Under the pieces are notes generated by a model. It ran no database searches. It was not told the DNA's origin and worked only from the letters and a program-made list of their open reading frames with translations. Position numbers and translations under genes: made by a program. From assembly GCA_963677245.1 (NCBI GenBank), contig OY781921.1, forward strand, positions 5,456,001-5,520,000: DNA of 64,000 nt. The letters run 5' to 3'. Source of the stretch: Saccharicrinis sp963677245 (GTDB lineage: Bacteria > Bacteroidota > Bacteroidia > Bacteroidales > Marinilabiliaceae). Shown piece by piece: positions 21,860-29,770 of the stretch. Every line of letters starts with the position of its first letter. Within the stretch, counting starts at the first letter, position 1.

Positions 21860-22366
21860 ATGTTGAAAAAAGCAGTAGAAGAAATTTTAGTAAGACAAAT
21901 TGAAAGAGAGGCATATTCTTCAAATTTATATTTGTCGATGGCTTCTTGGGCTGAAACAAATGGTTTTGGAGGTGTTTCAGAGTGGATGTATGCGCAGGCT
22001 GAAGAAGAAAAAATTCACATGCTAAAGTTCATGAAGTATGTGAATGAAAGAGGTGGAAAAGCTGTTATTCCGGCTGTTGCTCAACCACCAGCAGACTTTA
22101 GTACTGTTCAGGAAGTATTTGAAGAAACTTTAAAACACGAAGAGTTTGTTACAGAAAGTATTAATGAGATTGTAGGTGTTTGTTTAGAAGAAAAAGACTT
22201 TACAACTCATAACTGGATTCAGTGGTTTGTTACAGAACAAATTGAAGAGGAAGCTTCTGTTTCATCTATCATCGATAGATTGAAATTATTAGATGGAAAA
22301 AATCTTTATTTATTTGATAGAGATGTTGCTGGTATGAGAGGTGAAATACCTGGAAGCCAACAATAA
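21860..22366 (+). CDS. ftnA: Ferritin (non-haem)
   Basis: This 168-residue four-helix ferritin stores iron after ferroxidase oxidation of Fe(II). Residues about 5-145 cover the bundle, with ferroxidase-type ligands Glu17 in E-A-Y-S-S-N-L-Y, the E-E-E-K-I-H-M-L block around 50 and E-Q-I-E-E-E near 130. Length and lack of a haem-ligand Met fit bacterial FtnA rather than bacterioferritin. It is transcribed alone, divergent from the carboxylase operon, and ends in a strong terminator. Confidence 0.95.
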   Translation: MLKKAVEEILVRQIEREAYSSNLYLSMASWAETNGFGGVSEWMYAQAEEEKIHMLKFMKYVNERGGKAVIPAVAQPPADFSTVQEVFEETLKHEEFVTESINEIVGVCLEEKDFTTHNWIQWFVTEQIEEEASVSSIIDRLKLLDGKNLYLFDRDVAGMRGEIPGSQQ

Positions 22367-22419
22367 TTATAAGGTAATAACTATCTGAGTCTGGTTTTAG
22401 GACTGGAATACAATATTAA

Positions 22420-22453
22420 AATGCCGAAAAGAACGCTACTTTTCGGCATTTTT
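22420..22453 (+). terminator. Terminator of the ferritin gene
   Basis: AATGCCGAAAAG (22420-22431) pairs with CTTTTCGGCATT (22439-22450) and is followed by TTT. Confidence 0.88.
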
Positions 22454-22473
22454 AGTTTGTAGGAGAAATCTTA

Positions 22474-22481
22474 TACATTTG
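22474..22481 (+). promoter_or_regulatory. Putative -7 element of the thioesterase/antiporter operon
   Basis: TACATTTG fits TAnnTTTG and lies 29 nt before the thioesterase ATG. The nearest TTTG upstream (22456-22459) is only 14 nt away, so -33 is uncertain. Confidence 0.4.
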
Positions 22482-22509
22482 CTGTTCAATTCGATCAAAA
22501 AAAGAACTT

Positions 22510-22995
22510 ATGAAGAAAATTGTTAATCCATTTGTAAATAGTAAGCATCATGATTATAAATGCTTTGGTTGCTCTCCTTTAAATGATATTGGTTTAAAGC
22601 TGGAGTTCTGGGATAATGGAGACGAAGTTATTTGTAAATGGGAACCTCATAAGCACTTCGAAGGTTATTTAAATGTCGTTCATGGCGGCATTCAGGCAAC
22701 TATCCATGATGAAATTGCGAGTTGGACAGTATACACTAAATGTGAAACTGCAGGCGTTACTTCAAATTTGGATGTACGATATAAGAATCCTTTAATGATT
22801 GATGGTGAAACAATAATCATAAAGGCCAAAGTGGAAAGTTTTAATCGAAGAATGGCGATCATCAATACAACAATTGAGGATAGTAAGGGAAAAGTGTGTT
22901 CTATGGGTAAGGTAACGTACTTTTTGTTTCCACAGGAAGTGGCACGAGAAAAGTATATGTACCCGGGTGTTGGAGCCTTTTATTTAGAGAAATAA
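22510..22995 (+). CDS. PaaI-type hotdog-fold thioesterase
   Basis: The 161-residue protein has the hotdog fold typical of acyl-CoA thioesterases of the PaaI family: C-F-G-C near residue 20, then V-V-H-G-G-I-Q-A-T-I-H-D-E-I-A-S-W, where the H-G-G and Asp form the active-site region, and V-R-Y-K-N-P-L. Its stop codon overlaps the start of the CLC antiporter gene by one base (TAATG), so the two are translated together. Substrate unknown. Because the partner gene looks like a fluoride exporter, a fluoroacyl-CoA substrate, as in Streptomyces FlK, is a speculative possibility. Confidence 0.87.
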   Translation: MKKIVNPFVNSKHHDYKCFGCSPLNDIGLKLEFWDNGDEVICKWEPHKHFEGYLNVVHGGIQATIHDEIASWTVYTKCETAGVTSNLDVRYKNPLMIDGETIIIKAKVESFNRRMAIINTTIEDSKGKVCSMGKVTYFLFPQEVAREKYMYPGVGAFYLEK

Positions 22996-24299
22996 TGAGT
23001 TTAAAAAAGAAATTAAAGCAAAATATTCCTGAGGGTTTTATTCCTTCACTTCTTTACTTAGGTAAATGGCTTTTGTTGTGTGGAATTGTAGGCTTGTTGG
23101 CAGGTTCCGCATCTGCGATATTTTTGATTTCACTGGAATGGGCCACAATTACCAGAGAGTCCCATTTATGGATCATCGCTTTATTACCAATTGGAGGATT
23201 GGTAATAGGATTGGTTTATCATTATTTCGGACAGTCTGTGGTAAAAGGAAACAACCAAATACTAGAAGAATTTCATAGCCCTAAAAAAATTATTCCGCTA
23301 AAAATGGCTCCGCTGGTATTACTAAGTACTATTGTAACCCATTTATTTGGTGGTTCTGCAGGTAGAGAGGGAACGGCGATACAAATGGGAGGAGCCATTG
23401 CCGATCAGTTTACCAAGTTGTTTAAACTTAAGCCCGAAGACCGTAAAATATTGTTGGTAACCGGGGTAAGTGCCGGTTTTGCTTCTGTTTTTGGAACACC
23501 ACTGGCAGGAGCTGTTTTTGCTCTTGAAGTGTTTATTGTTGGAAGAATGAGATATGATGCTATTATTCCAAGTTTTTTAGCAGCTATATTTGCCAATGAA
23601 GCCGCTCATTTGTGGCCTGTTCATCATACACATTACCATATTCCGTTTGTGCCGGATTTATGGGCTCCTCAATTGTTATGGGCAATTTTAGCAGGTGTTT
23701 GCTTTGGTTTAGGAGGAATGCTTTTTTCGAATGCAACTCATTTTTGGGGGAATTTTTTTAAGAAAATAGTTAAATACCCACCCTTACGTCCGGTTATAGG
23801 TGGTGTAGTTTTAGCAGCAGCCGTTGGTGGGATATTTTATTTGGTAGATAGAGAGCATTCTACTCGCTGGATAGGTTTGGGAGTTCCGGTTATTGTAGAG
23901 TCTTTTGAACATCAATTGCCCTTTTCTGATTTTCTGCTAAAAATTCTATTTACTTCTTTTACGCTTGGAGCAGGTTTTAAAGGTGGGGAAGTGACACCCT
24001 TGTTTTATACAGGAGCAGCATTAGGTAGTGCACTTTCTATTTTTATTCCTTTACCAGTGGCATTATTGGCAGGGATGGGATTTGTAGCGGTATTCTCCGG
24101 GGCAACGAATACTCCTATTGCATGTACTTTAATGGGAATTGAACTGTTTGGAGCAGATGAAGGTGTATTTATTGGCATTGCGTGTGCTACGGCTTATTTA
24201 TTTTCTGGTCACACAGGTATTTATGGAGAGCAGATTATTGGGAGTCCTAAGAACTTTTTATTTGGATCGCACAAAGGAAAAAAATTGAATCAATTGTAA
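22995..24299 (+). CDS. CLC-F type fluoride/proton antiporter
   Basis: This 434-residue CLC-family membrane protein probably exports fluoride in exchange for protons. Three signature regions differ from chloride CLCs in the way described for the CLC-F clade: G-N-N-Q-I (85-89) where chloride CLCs have G-S-G-I-P, G-R-E-G-T (123-127) with gating Glu125 and Thr for Pro, and G-F-K-G-G-E-V-T-P in the third region. The usual internal proton Glu is Val179 (F-A-L-E-V-F). About ten membrane helices are visible. It is coupled to the thioesterase gene. No fluoride riboswitch motif was seen upstream. Generic annotation would be voltage-gated chloride channel. Confidence 0.85.
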   Translation: MSLKKKLKQNIPEGFIPSLLYLGKWLLLCGIVGLLAGSASAIFLISLEWATITRESHLWIIALLPIGGLVIGLVYHYFGQSVVKGNNQILEEFHSPKKIIPLKMAPLVLLSTIVTHLFGGSAGREGTAIQMGGAIADQFTKLFKLKPEDRKILLVTGVSAGFASVFGTPLAGAVFALEVFIVGRMRYDAIIPSFLAAIFANEAAHLWPVHHTHYHIPFVPDLWAPQLLWAILAGVCFGLGGMLFSNATHFWGNFFKKIVKYPPLRPVIGGVVLAAAVGGIFYLVDREHSTRWIGLGVPVIVESFEHQLPFSDFLLKILFTSFTLGAGFKGGEVTPLFYTGAALGSALSIFIPLPVALLAGMGFVAVFSGATNTPIACTLMGIELFGADEGVFIGIACATAYLFSGHTGIYGEQIIGSPKNFLFGSHKGKKLNQL

Positions 24300-24304
24300 A
24301 ATAA

Positions 24305-24338
24305 AAGCCGTAAAACAAATCCTACTGTTTTACGGCTA
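24305..24338 (+). terminator. Hairpin after the antiporter gene
   Basis: AGCCGTAAAACA pairs with TGTTTTACGGCT around a short loop, followed by a weak A/T tail. Confidence 0.75.
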
Positions 24339-24382
24339 TATACTTTTAGTTGCCATATTTATATGTATTTAAGAATCCTATA

Positions 24383-24886
24383 TTATTTAAGAGCATAAAC
24401 ATCATTACAAATAAAAGCATCTAAATCTGTCATCCAGTTTTCAACCATTAATTCAGGTTCTGAGTTTTCTGGAATAAAGCTGTTAAGATCTGTCATCCAA
24501 TTTTCAAGGGCAAGAGCAACATCTTGTTCTACTTCAAAAGCATTTAGATCCATCATCCAACCTTCTAATACTAAAGCAGGTTCACTTTCATTATCTAAAA
24601 AAGAATCTACATCAGTCATCCAGGCTTCAAGTTCAAGTTCTTCTTCCTCATTATCTAAAAATAAATCTGGATTTAACATCCAATCTTCAACAGGAAGGCT
24701 TTCTTCTGTGGCTTCTTCAATTGATAACGAATAGATTAGATATTCGAAATTAGTACTCACTACTGGAGCAATTGGCATAGGCTCCATTTTTTTTAATCCG
24801 GAAGCAAATACACTGGAACCAATAACTGTTAACAATAAAGTAACTAAAGTAATTTTTCTGAAGTTGTTAAGATTTAAAGTTTTCAT
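24383..24886 (-). CDS. Secreted protein with five W-M-T-D-L-N-S-F-like repeats
   Basis: The 167-residue protein has a signal peptide (about 1-29, V-F-A-S-G). From residue 66 it is built from five short repeats of the form V-E-x-W-M-T-D-L-x-x-F, with Trp at 69, 89, 110, 130 and 151, so the spacing is a regular 20 or 21 residues. The linkers are acidic (D-N-E-E-E-E, E-N-S-E-P-E). No catalytic motif and no membrane segment are seen. Related E-D-W-M-T-x-x-F repeats occur in other Bacteroidota proteins of unknown role, to my knowledge without a described function. The net strongly acidic character could suit metal or cell-wall binding, but that is a guess. Confidence 0.8.
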   Translation of the reverse strand: MKTLNLNNFRKITLVTLLLTVIGSSVFASGLKKMEPMPIAPVVSTNFEYLIYSLSIEEATEESLPVEDWMLNPDLFLDNEEEELELEAWMTDVDSFLDNESEPALVLEGWMMDLNAFEVEQDVALALENWMTDLNSFIPENSEPELMVENWMTDLDAFICNDVYALK

Positions 24887-25250
24887 GACTATATGTTTTT
24901 AATTATTATTTCAAGTATCAGTACGATAAGGGTTAATCAATGCATGTGCCATAAAATGTAAAGGTTAGTATTATAGGTAGTTAGAATGAGAATTTTAAAT
25001 ACTTAATAATAAGAAAGTTGTTCGGGGGTGAGACAATGTGCTGTACGAAAATGAACATTTGTACGAATATTCAATATACGCTTTGCTTTATAGAGCGTTT
25101 TGTTTGATTATCTTTAAGCGATTTTAATGAGAAACTAAGATGATAGGAATCATGGGAAAACCTTTAGTTTACAATAATCTTAGATTCTCACCTTTAGAAA
25201 GTATAAAGTTGGCGAGTTTCAATTGGCAATACAGAGTAAAATTTAAACAT

Positions 25251-26369
25251 ATGAAAAGGAGTTTTCTGGGAATAATCACTTTGTTCTTTTTATGCATTGC
25301 ATGCGAAGTTACAAATACAAAAAATACTTCTGTATTAATGTATATTGGTAGTTCTAATAATGATTCCTTATCGGGAGTTCAGTATTGTTATTTAGATACG
25401 CTTACAGGGGCTTTGTCACAACCTCAGTTGGTAGCTCCAATGCTTAACCCCAATTTTTTAGAAATAGATGCAGACAATAATATTTTATTTGCAACAGGTG
25501 ACCAAAAGTCAGGAAAGGAGACTTCTTATATTATTAATGCGTATAAAATAAAAGAAAACGGAGCTAAGCACAGTCTGATCTCAACAGTTACTGTTCCCGG
25601 AATTCACCCGTGTTATGTTTCATTATCAAATGATAAATATTTTGTCTTTACTGCGAATTATACTTCTGGTGATGTTACATCGTTTATAAATGAAGATGGT
25701 AAGTTAAGCTTTCTAAATTCGTTAAAGCATGAGGGGTCGGGTCCAAACAAGGATAGGCAAGAGAAACCACATGCACATTCAATTGATGTAGATCCATATA
25801 GTACAAACTTGTATGCCGCAGATTTAGGTTCAGATAAATTAATGGTTTATGAAATGAAGGAGACTGGATTGATTAAGGTTGATTCCGTAATGTGTAATCC
25901 GGGCTATGGCCCAAGACATTTCGATTTTTCACCACAAGGACAGTTTTTAGCAGTTTTAAATGAGTTAGATTGTTCAATCACTACATTTGAAAAAGATTCA
26001 ACCGGAATTTATAGAAAAGAATTACAAACATTAAGTTTGTTACCAGATACATTTAATGGTTTTGCCAAAGCGGCAGATATTCACTTTACACCTAATGGGA
26101 AGTTTTTATATGCTTCCAATAGAGGGTTTGATTGTATTGCTGTTTTTAAGGTGAACGGTAAAGAATTGGTATTTGAAGAATTTGTAAGTGATGAAATCAA
26201 ATGGCCACGTAATTTTGCCATCGATCCAAGCGGTCAGTTTTTATTGGTAGCTAATCGGGATTTAAATAATATTGTCGTTTTTCGAATAAATCAAGATACC
26301 GGTTTCTTATCTAAAGTATCTGTGCAAAAAGTGGTTGAGAATCCTATTTGTATCAAATTCTATAACTAA
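25251..26369 (+). CDS. Lactonase-family beta-propeller lipoprotein
   Basis: From the ATG at 25251 the protein has 372 residues and starts with a lipoprotein signal (M-K-R-S-F... L-C-I-A-C, Cys at about 17). I reject the longer in-frame start at 25140 because the lipobox would then be internal. The rest is a seven-bladed propeller of the 6-phosphogluconolactonase (YbhE/Lactonase_7) type, with typical blocks P-H-A-H-S-I-D-V-D, G-P-R-H-F-D-F-S-P, F-T-P-N-G-K-F-L-Y-A-S-N-R-G and A-I-D-P-S-G-Q-F-L. As a lipoprotein outside the cytoplasm it is unlikely to serve the pentose phosphate pathway directly; extracellular sugar-lactone hydrolysis is plausible. Confidence 0.85.
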   Translation: MKRSFLGIITLFFLCIACEVTNTKNTSVLMYIGSSNNDSLSGVQYCYLDTLTGALSQPQLVAPMLNPNFLEIDADNNILFATGDQKSGKETSYIINAYKIKENGAKHSLISTVTVPGIHPCYVSLSNDKYFVFTANYTSGDVTSFINEDGKLSFLNSLKHEGSGPNKDRQEKPHAHSIDVDPYSTNLYAADLGSDKLMVYEMKETGLIKVDSVMCNPGYGPRHFDFSPQGQFLAVLNELDCSITTFEKDSTGIYRKELQTLSLLPDTFNGFAKAADIHFTPNGKFLYASNRGFDCIAVFKVNGKELVFEEFVSDEIKWPRNFAIDPSGQFLLVANRDLNNIVVFRINQDTGFLSKVSVQKVVENPICIKFYN

Positions 26370-26483
26370 GAGATAGGACTAAATAATATAATACTAGAAA
26401 CGAGCCAAGAGACATTTTTTCTCGCAGAATAGAACGATTGACTTGGAAAGTTTCATTTGGAAACAAAAAGAAAGTTTAAACAC

Positions 26484-28661
26484 ATGAAGCAAATTTTTAA
26501 GTTTTTTGGAGTTTTGTTAATCGCTATAATTCTGGTGGTAATCGGCTTTTTTGTCTATTTCCATTTTGGAGGAACAGCGCAAAGGTCTCCTTTAGCTTTA
26601 ATCCCTGATGATGCTGTTATAATAACAGAATCTGAGAATATATCCGAATTAATGGTGGAATTGACACATTCTGCTTATTGGAATTCGATTATTCAGGGAG
26701 AATTGTTTTCTGAGTTTAATGAGGGCTTAAAATCATTTAATGATGCTGTTCAGGAAAATAAGTTGTTGGCTGCTGTATTACAAGATCAGAAGGTGGCAGT
26801 TTCTATGCATCAACTTTCAAGATTTAAAAGTGATTTTCTATATGTGGTTGATATCAGGAAATATGGGAAACTAAATCCGATTCCGAAAATTGCTTCAGCA
26901 TTTAAATTACCGGTAAGGGATCATGTAGTAGATAGTGTCAGAATGTATTCTGTGGTGGTGGAAGAATTAAATAAAACAATTCATCTGGCAACAATTGATA
27001 ATTTGCTGGTGGGGAGTTTATCTTATGAGTTACTGGAAAAAACTATTCAAAATCGTTTTAAAAACGGAGGTGAACAAACCATTAAAAACAATGAAATTTA
27101 TACCGTATTTGAAAAGCGCCAATTCAATGTATATGTAAACATACCCGGATTAACAAAAGCTTTAAATAAAGGAGACTATGGCAGGTATTTAAAAGGTTTA
27201 GGTTTTGCCAATTTAGGAGGCGATTTTGGTTCAACTTCTTTAATTTTAGATGGATATTCGAGTTGTTTTGATTCTGTTCCTTCTATGTTTTTGCCATTGT
27301 TAAAGGCTGAATCAGGAACTAGAAATGCCGATAAAGTAATACCGTCCGGAGCAGTATTATATGCTAATTTTAATGTTAGTGATTTTGATGGATTCTACGA
27401 TGACTTTTTGTTACAATATGCTAATCTCGACGCCATTGGTTATTCAACATACATGAGTGGTATTCGTTTAACGGAATCATTTTTAGGAATTAATATAAAA
27501 GAGAATGTCTTTTCATGGATGGATGGTGAAATTGCATTAGCCAAATTACGCCCTTCCGATAATTCAAGAGAACTGGACTTTGTTGTCGCTATAAAAGCAA
27601 ACGATATTCAAAAAGCCTCCACAGAGTTAGATGAAATAGCCAAAAAAATTAAAAACAGAACTACGGTAAGGTTTAAAAAGATGGATTATAAAAATTATCA
27701 AATTAACTTTTTAAACGTAAGTGGATTCTTCAAAATTATGATGGGTAACTTCTTTCGTAACAGAGAAAAACCATATTATACTATCGTAGAAGATTATGTT
27801 GTATTTAGTAATTCTTCCGGATTACTCATGCAGGTTATTGATAATTATTTGGTCGGAAATACTTTAGAACGGAATTCATCTTTTAAAAAGTTTGATGAAC
27901 ATTTAAACAGTCAGGCTGCGATCACGGCTTATATGAACATGCATCGTTTATACGAACATTTGTATTATTATTCCAATAAGCAGGAAAGAGCTAACCTGGA
28001 AAAGTACAGAGACCTAATGCAAAACATCGGCTTGCTTGGAGTTCAGATGTATCCTGATAATAACTTAATTCGAACCGAAGTTTTTGCCAAGCAAGATACC
28101 AGTGAAATGCTAAATATAGCACTTGAAAAACTTAACCTTTCGGCAGAAGAGCTAATAATTGAAGATTTTGACAGTTTGGAATTTAAAGTTGATTTGGGTG
28201 ATGAATTTGCAGCATATAATGGTTCGTTAGATTACTATTTGACTCATCCCGAGAGTGTTCAGGATAGTGTATTGGTTTATGAAGGAGAATTGGAAGAAGG
28301 AGTGTTGCAAGGTATGTGGAAAACCTATTATACTTCCGGTAATATTCAATCAGTAGTGCCGTATGAGGATGGATTGGTAAATGGATCAGCTATTTTTTAT
28401 TACGATAATAAAGAGCATATTATTAAAGCCGAAATTGATTTTAAGGATGATATTATTGAAGGTGAGTATAAGGAATTTTATACAGATGGTAATGTAAAGG
28501 CTCGTATTGCGTTTAAAGATGGAGAAAGATGGGGAGATGCGTTCTATTATTATCAGAATGGGATAACGAAAATAGAAGGTCAATTTAAAAAAGGTAAACG
28601 GACAGGAAGCTGGAAATACTACGCTAATTCCGGTGAATTTTTAAGAAAAGAAAGGTGGTAA
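26484..28661 (+). CDS. DUF3352-like membrane-anchored protein with C-terminal MORN-type repeats
   Basis: From ATG 26484 the protein has 725 residues. One membrane segment (about 6-28) anchors a large periplasmic part. L-A-L-I-P-D-D-A-V-I-I-T-E-S near the N-terminus and the two-lobed repeat resemble DUF3352 proteins of Bacteroidota. The last 130 residues consist of MORN_2/YwqK-like repeats (G-x-W-K-T-Y-Y-x-S-G-N-I, G-E-Y-K-E-F-Y-T-D-G-N-V, G-S-W-K-Y-Y-A-N-S-G). The upstream ORF start at 26457 lacks a signal-like beginning. A small Imm17-like gene starts one base after its stop. Function unknown. Confidence 0.72.
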   Translation: MKQIFKFFGVLLIAIILVVIGFFVYFHFGGTAQRSPLALIPDDAVIITESENISELMVELTHSAYWNSIIQGELFSEFNEGLKSFNDAVQENKLLAAVLQDQKVAVSMHQLSRFKSDFLYVVDIRKYGKLNPIPKIASAFKLPVRDHVVDSVRMYSVVVEELNKTIHLATIDNLLVGSLSYELLEKTIQNRFKNGGEQTIKNNEIYTVFEKRQFNVYVNIPGLTKALNKGDYGRYLKGLGFANLGGDFGSTSLILDGYSSCFDSVPSMFLPLLKAESGTRNADKVIPSGAVLYANFNVSDFDGFYDDFLLQYANLDAIGYSTYMSGIRLTESFLGINIKENVFSWMDGEIALAKLRPSDNSRELDFVVAIKANDIQKASTELDEIAKKIKNRTTVRFKKMDYKNYQINFLNVSGFFKIMMGNFFRNREKPYYTIVEDYVVFSNSSGLLMQVIDNYLVGNTLERNSSFKKFDEHLNSQAAITAYMNMHRLYEHLYYYSNKQERANLEKYRDLMQNIGLLGVQMYPDNNLIRTEVFAKQDTSEMLNIALEKLNLSAEELIIEDFDSLEFKVDLGDEFAAYNGSLDYYLTHPESVQDSVLVYEGELEEGVLQGMWKTYYTSGNIQSVVPYEDGLVNGSAIFYYDNKEHIIKAEIDFKDDIIEGEYKEFYTDGNVKARIAFKDGERWGDAFYYYQNGITKIEGQFKKGKRTGSWKYYANSGEFLRKERW

Positions 28662-28662
28662 A

Positions 28663-28887
28663 ATGGAAAAAAGTAGTTTTTTAAATGCATTGTTTTTAGG
28701 TTTTGGAGTTTTGGTATTGTTGGCAGCAATATTTAACTGGAACTATTTTTTTAAGCAACGTAAAGCCAAAGTATTTGTTAATTGGTTCGGTCTAACAGGT
28801 GCGCGCATATTTTATGCCTTATTAGGATTATTGTTTTCCTTGGTCGGAGCCAATCAATTATTTGATTTAAATATATTTCAGTTTTGA
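28663..28887 (+). CDS. Imm17-like small membrane protein
   Basis: This 74-residue protein has two membrane segments separated by a basic loop with N-W-F-G-L-T-G-A-R-I-F-Y-A-L-L-G, the pattern I associate with the immunity-17 family. It starts one base after the DUF3352/MORN gene stop, so the two are co-translated. No toxin gene is visible nearby; Imm17-like proteins in Bacteroidota are often found outside toxin loci. Its last 10 bases overlap the end of the convergent YkgJ-type gene. Confidence 0.7.
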   Translation: MEKSSFLNALFLGFGVLVLLAAIFNWNYFFKQRKAKVFVNWFGLTGARIFYALLGLLFSLVGANQLFDLNIFQF

Positions 28888-29603
28888 GACTTACTATTTT
28901 CTTCGTCGCCAAAATAATCTTCAGTGAGCCATTTTTTATAAAAGTCCGGATCTTTAAAAAGCTTAACCATAAACTCTTCAATGGTATATTCTTCCATTTT
29001 TCGACCTTTACCTTTTAAAAAGCCAACAAATCCTTCGTTCATATAACGACCGGTTCGTAATATAAAATCAAAAATAGCAGGAATGACTTTCTCTCCCGGG
29101 TGATCATATTTGTTTTTACAGGATTGCACATCAGATGATAAATAAATTCTGCAGGCCATAGGTCTAACCGGGTAGATGGAGCATGAATCATCAACTAAAA
29201 AAGGGCAAGGATGGACGATTTTTTGTTTTTTCTCTTCTGTTAAGCCTTTTGTTTTTTTGAGTTTCTTCTCGGCTTTAAACTGAAAAGCTTTTCTTTGCTC
29301 ATCACTTACTGCCTGAAGTAAATATTCATATATCAACAAGGCTTCCTGAGTAGTCATATAAACCGGTTGATGACAGCACCAGCTGCATCCTTTTTGGCAG
29401 GCAATAGGTTTATTTTGTTGATGTGTTCGCATGGCAAACGACTGTGTAAGCTGACTGATTGCACTATACTGCGCTTGTATTCCTTTGAATAAAGGAGTTA
29501 AACTATCAAAATTAGTTATAGCTTGTGATGCAATGGAATATCCATCTTTATAAAAAGTAAGATTTGCTTGTTTTTCCTGTGCGTTTTGCTGTTTATTGTC
29601 CAT
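28878..29603 (-). CDS. YkgJ-family cysteine cluster protein
   Basis: The protein has about 241 residues from the chosen start. It carries a zinc/iron-chelating cysteine cluster: C-Q-K-G-C-S-W-C-C-H, then H-P-C-P-F-L, D-S-C-S-I-Y-P-V-R-P-M-A-C-R and a later Cys, matching the YkgJ/CxxCxxCC family. Such proteins probably bind a metal or cluster; function is not established. I use the Met at 29603 (M-D-N-K-Q-Q); another lies nine codons upstream at 29630. Its 3' end overlaps the Imm17-like gene tail to tail by 10 bp. Confidence 0.82.
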   Translation of the reverse strand: MDNKQQNAQEKQANLTFYKDGYSIASQAITNFDSLTPLFKGIQAQYSAISQLTQSFAMRTHQQNKPIACQKGCSWCCHQPVYMTTQEALLIYEYLLQAVSDEQRKAFQFKAEKKLKKTKGLTEEKKQKIVHPCPFLVDDSCSIYPVRPMACRIYLSSDVQSCKNKYDHPGEKVIPAIFDFILRTGRYMNEGFVGFLKGKGRKMEEYTIEEFMVKLFKDPDFYKKWLTEDYFGDEENSKSQN

Positions 29604-29770
29604 GCCAACTACGGTAAAATAAGAGCGCAATGTACGGCTTTTTTAATAAACTAGGTGCCTTTTTATATGGCCTTGTTAACCATTACAACTTTTAAAACAT
29701 CATTATTTTTATTTTGAAAAAAAATCGTATTTTTGAACGTTAAGTCTTTAAAAACTACCTATAAAATTAT

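Noticed and set aside
22367..22509. Fluoride riboswitch upstream of the thioesterase/antiporter operon
   Set aside because: The conserved crcB-motif core could not be found by eye on either strand; only the ferritin terminator and a -7-like box are present.
28878..28887. Overlap of the Imm17-like and YkgJ-type genes read as a frameshift
   Set aside because: It is a tail-to-tail overlap of two intact convergent genes, each with a normal stop codon.
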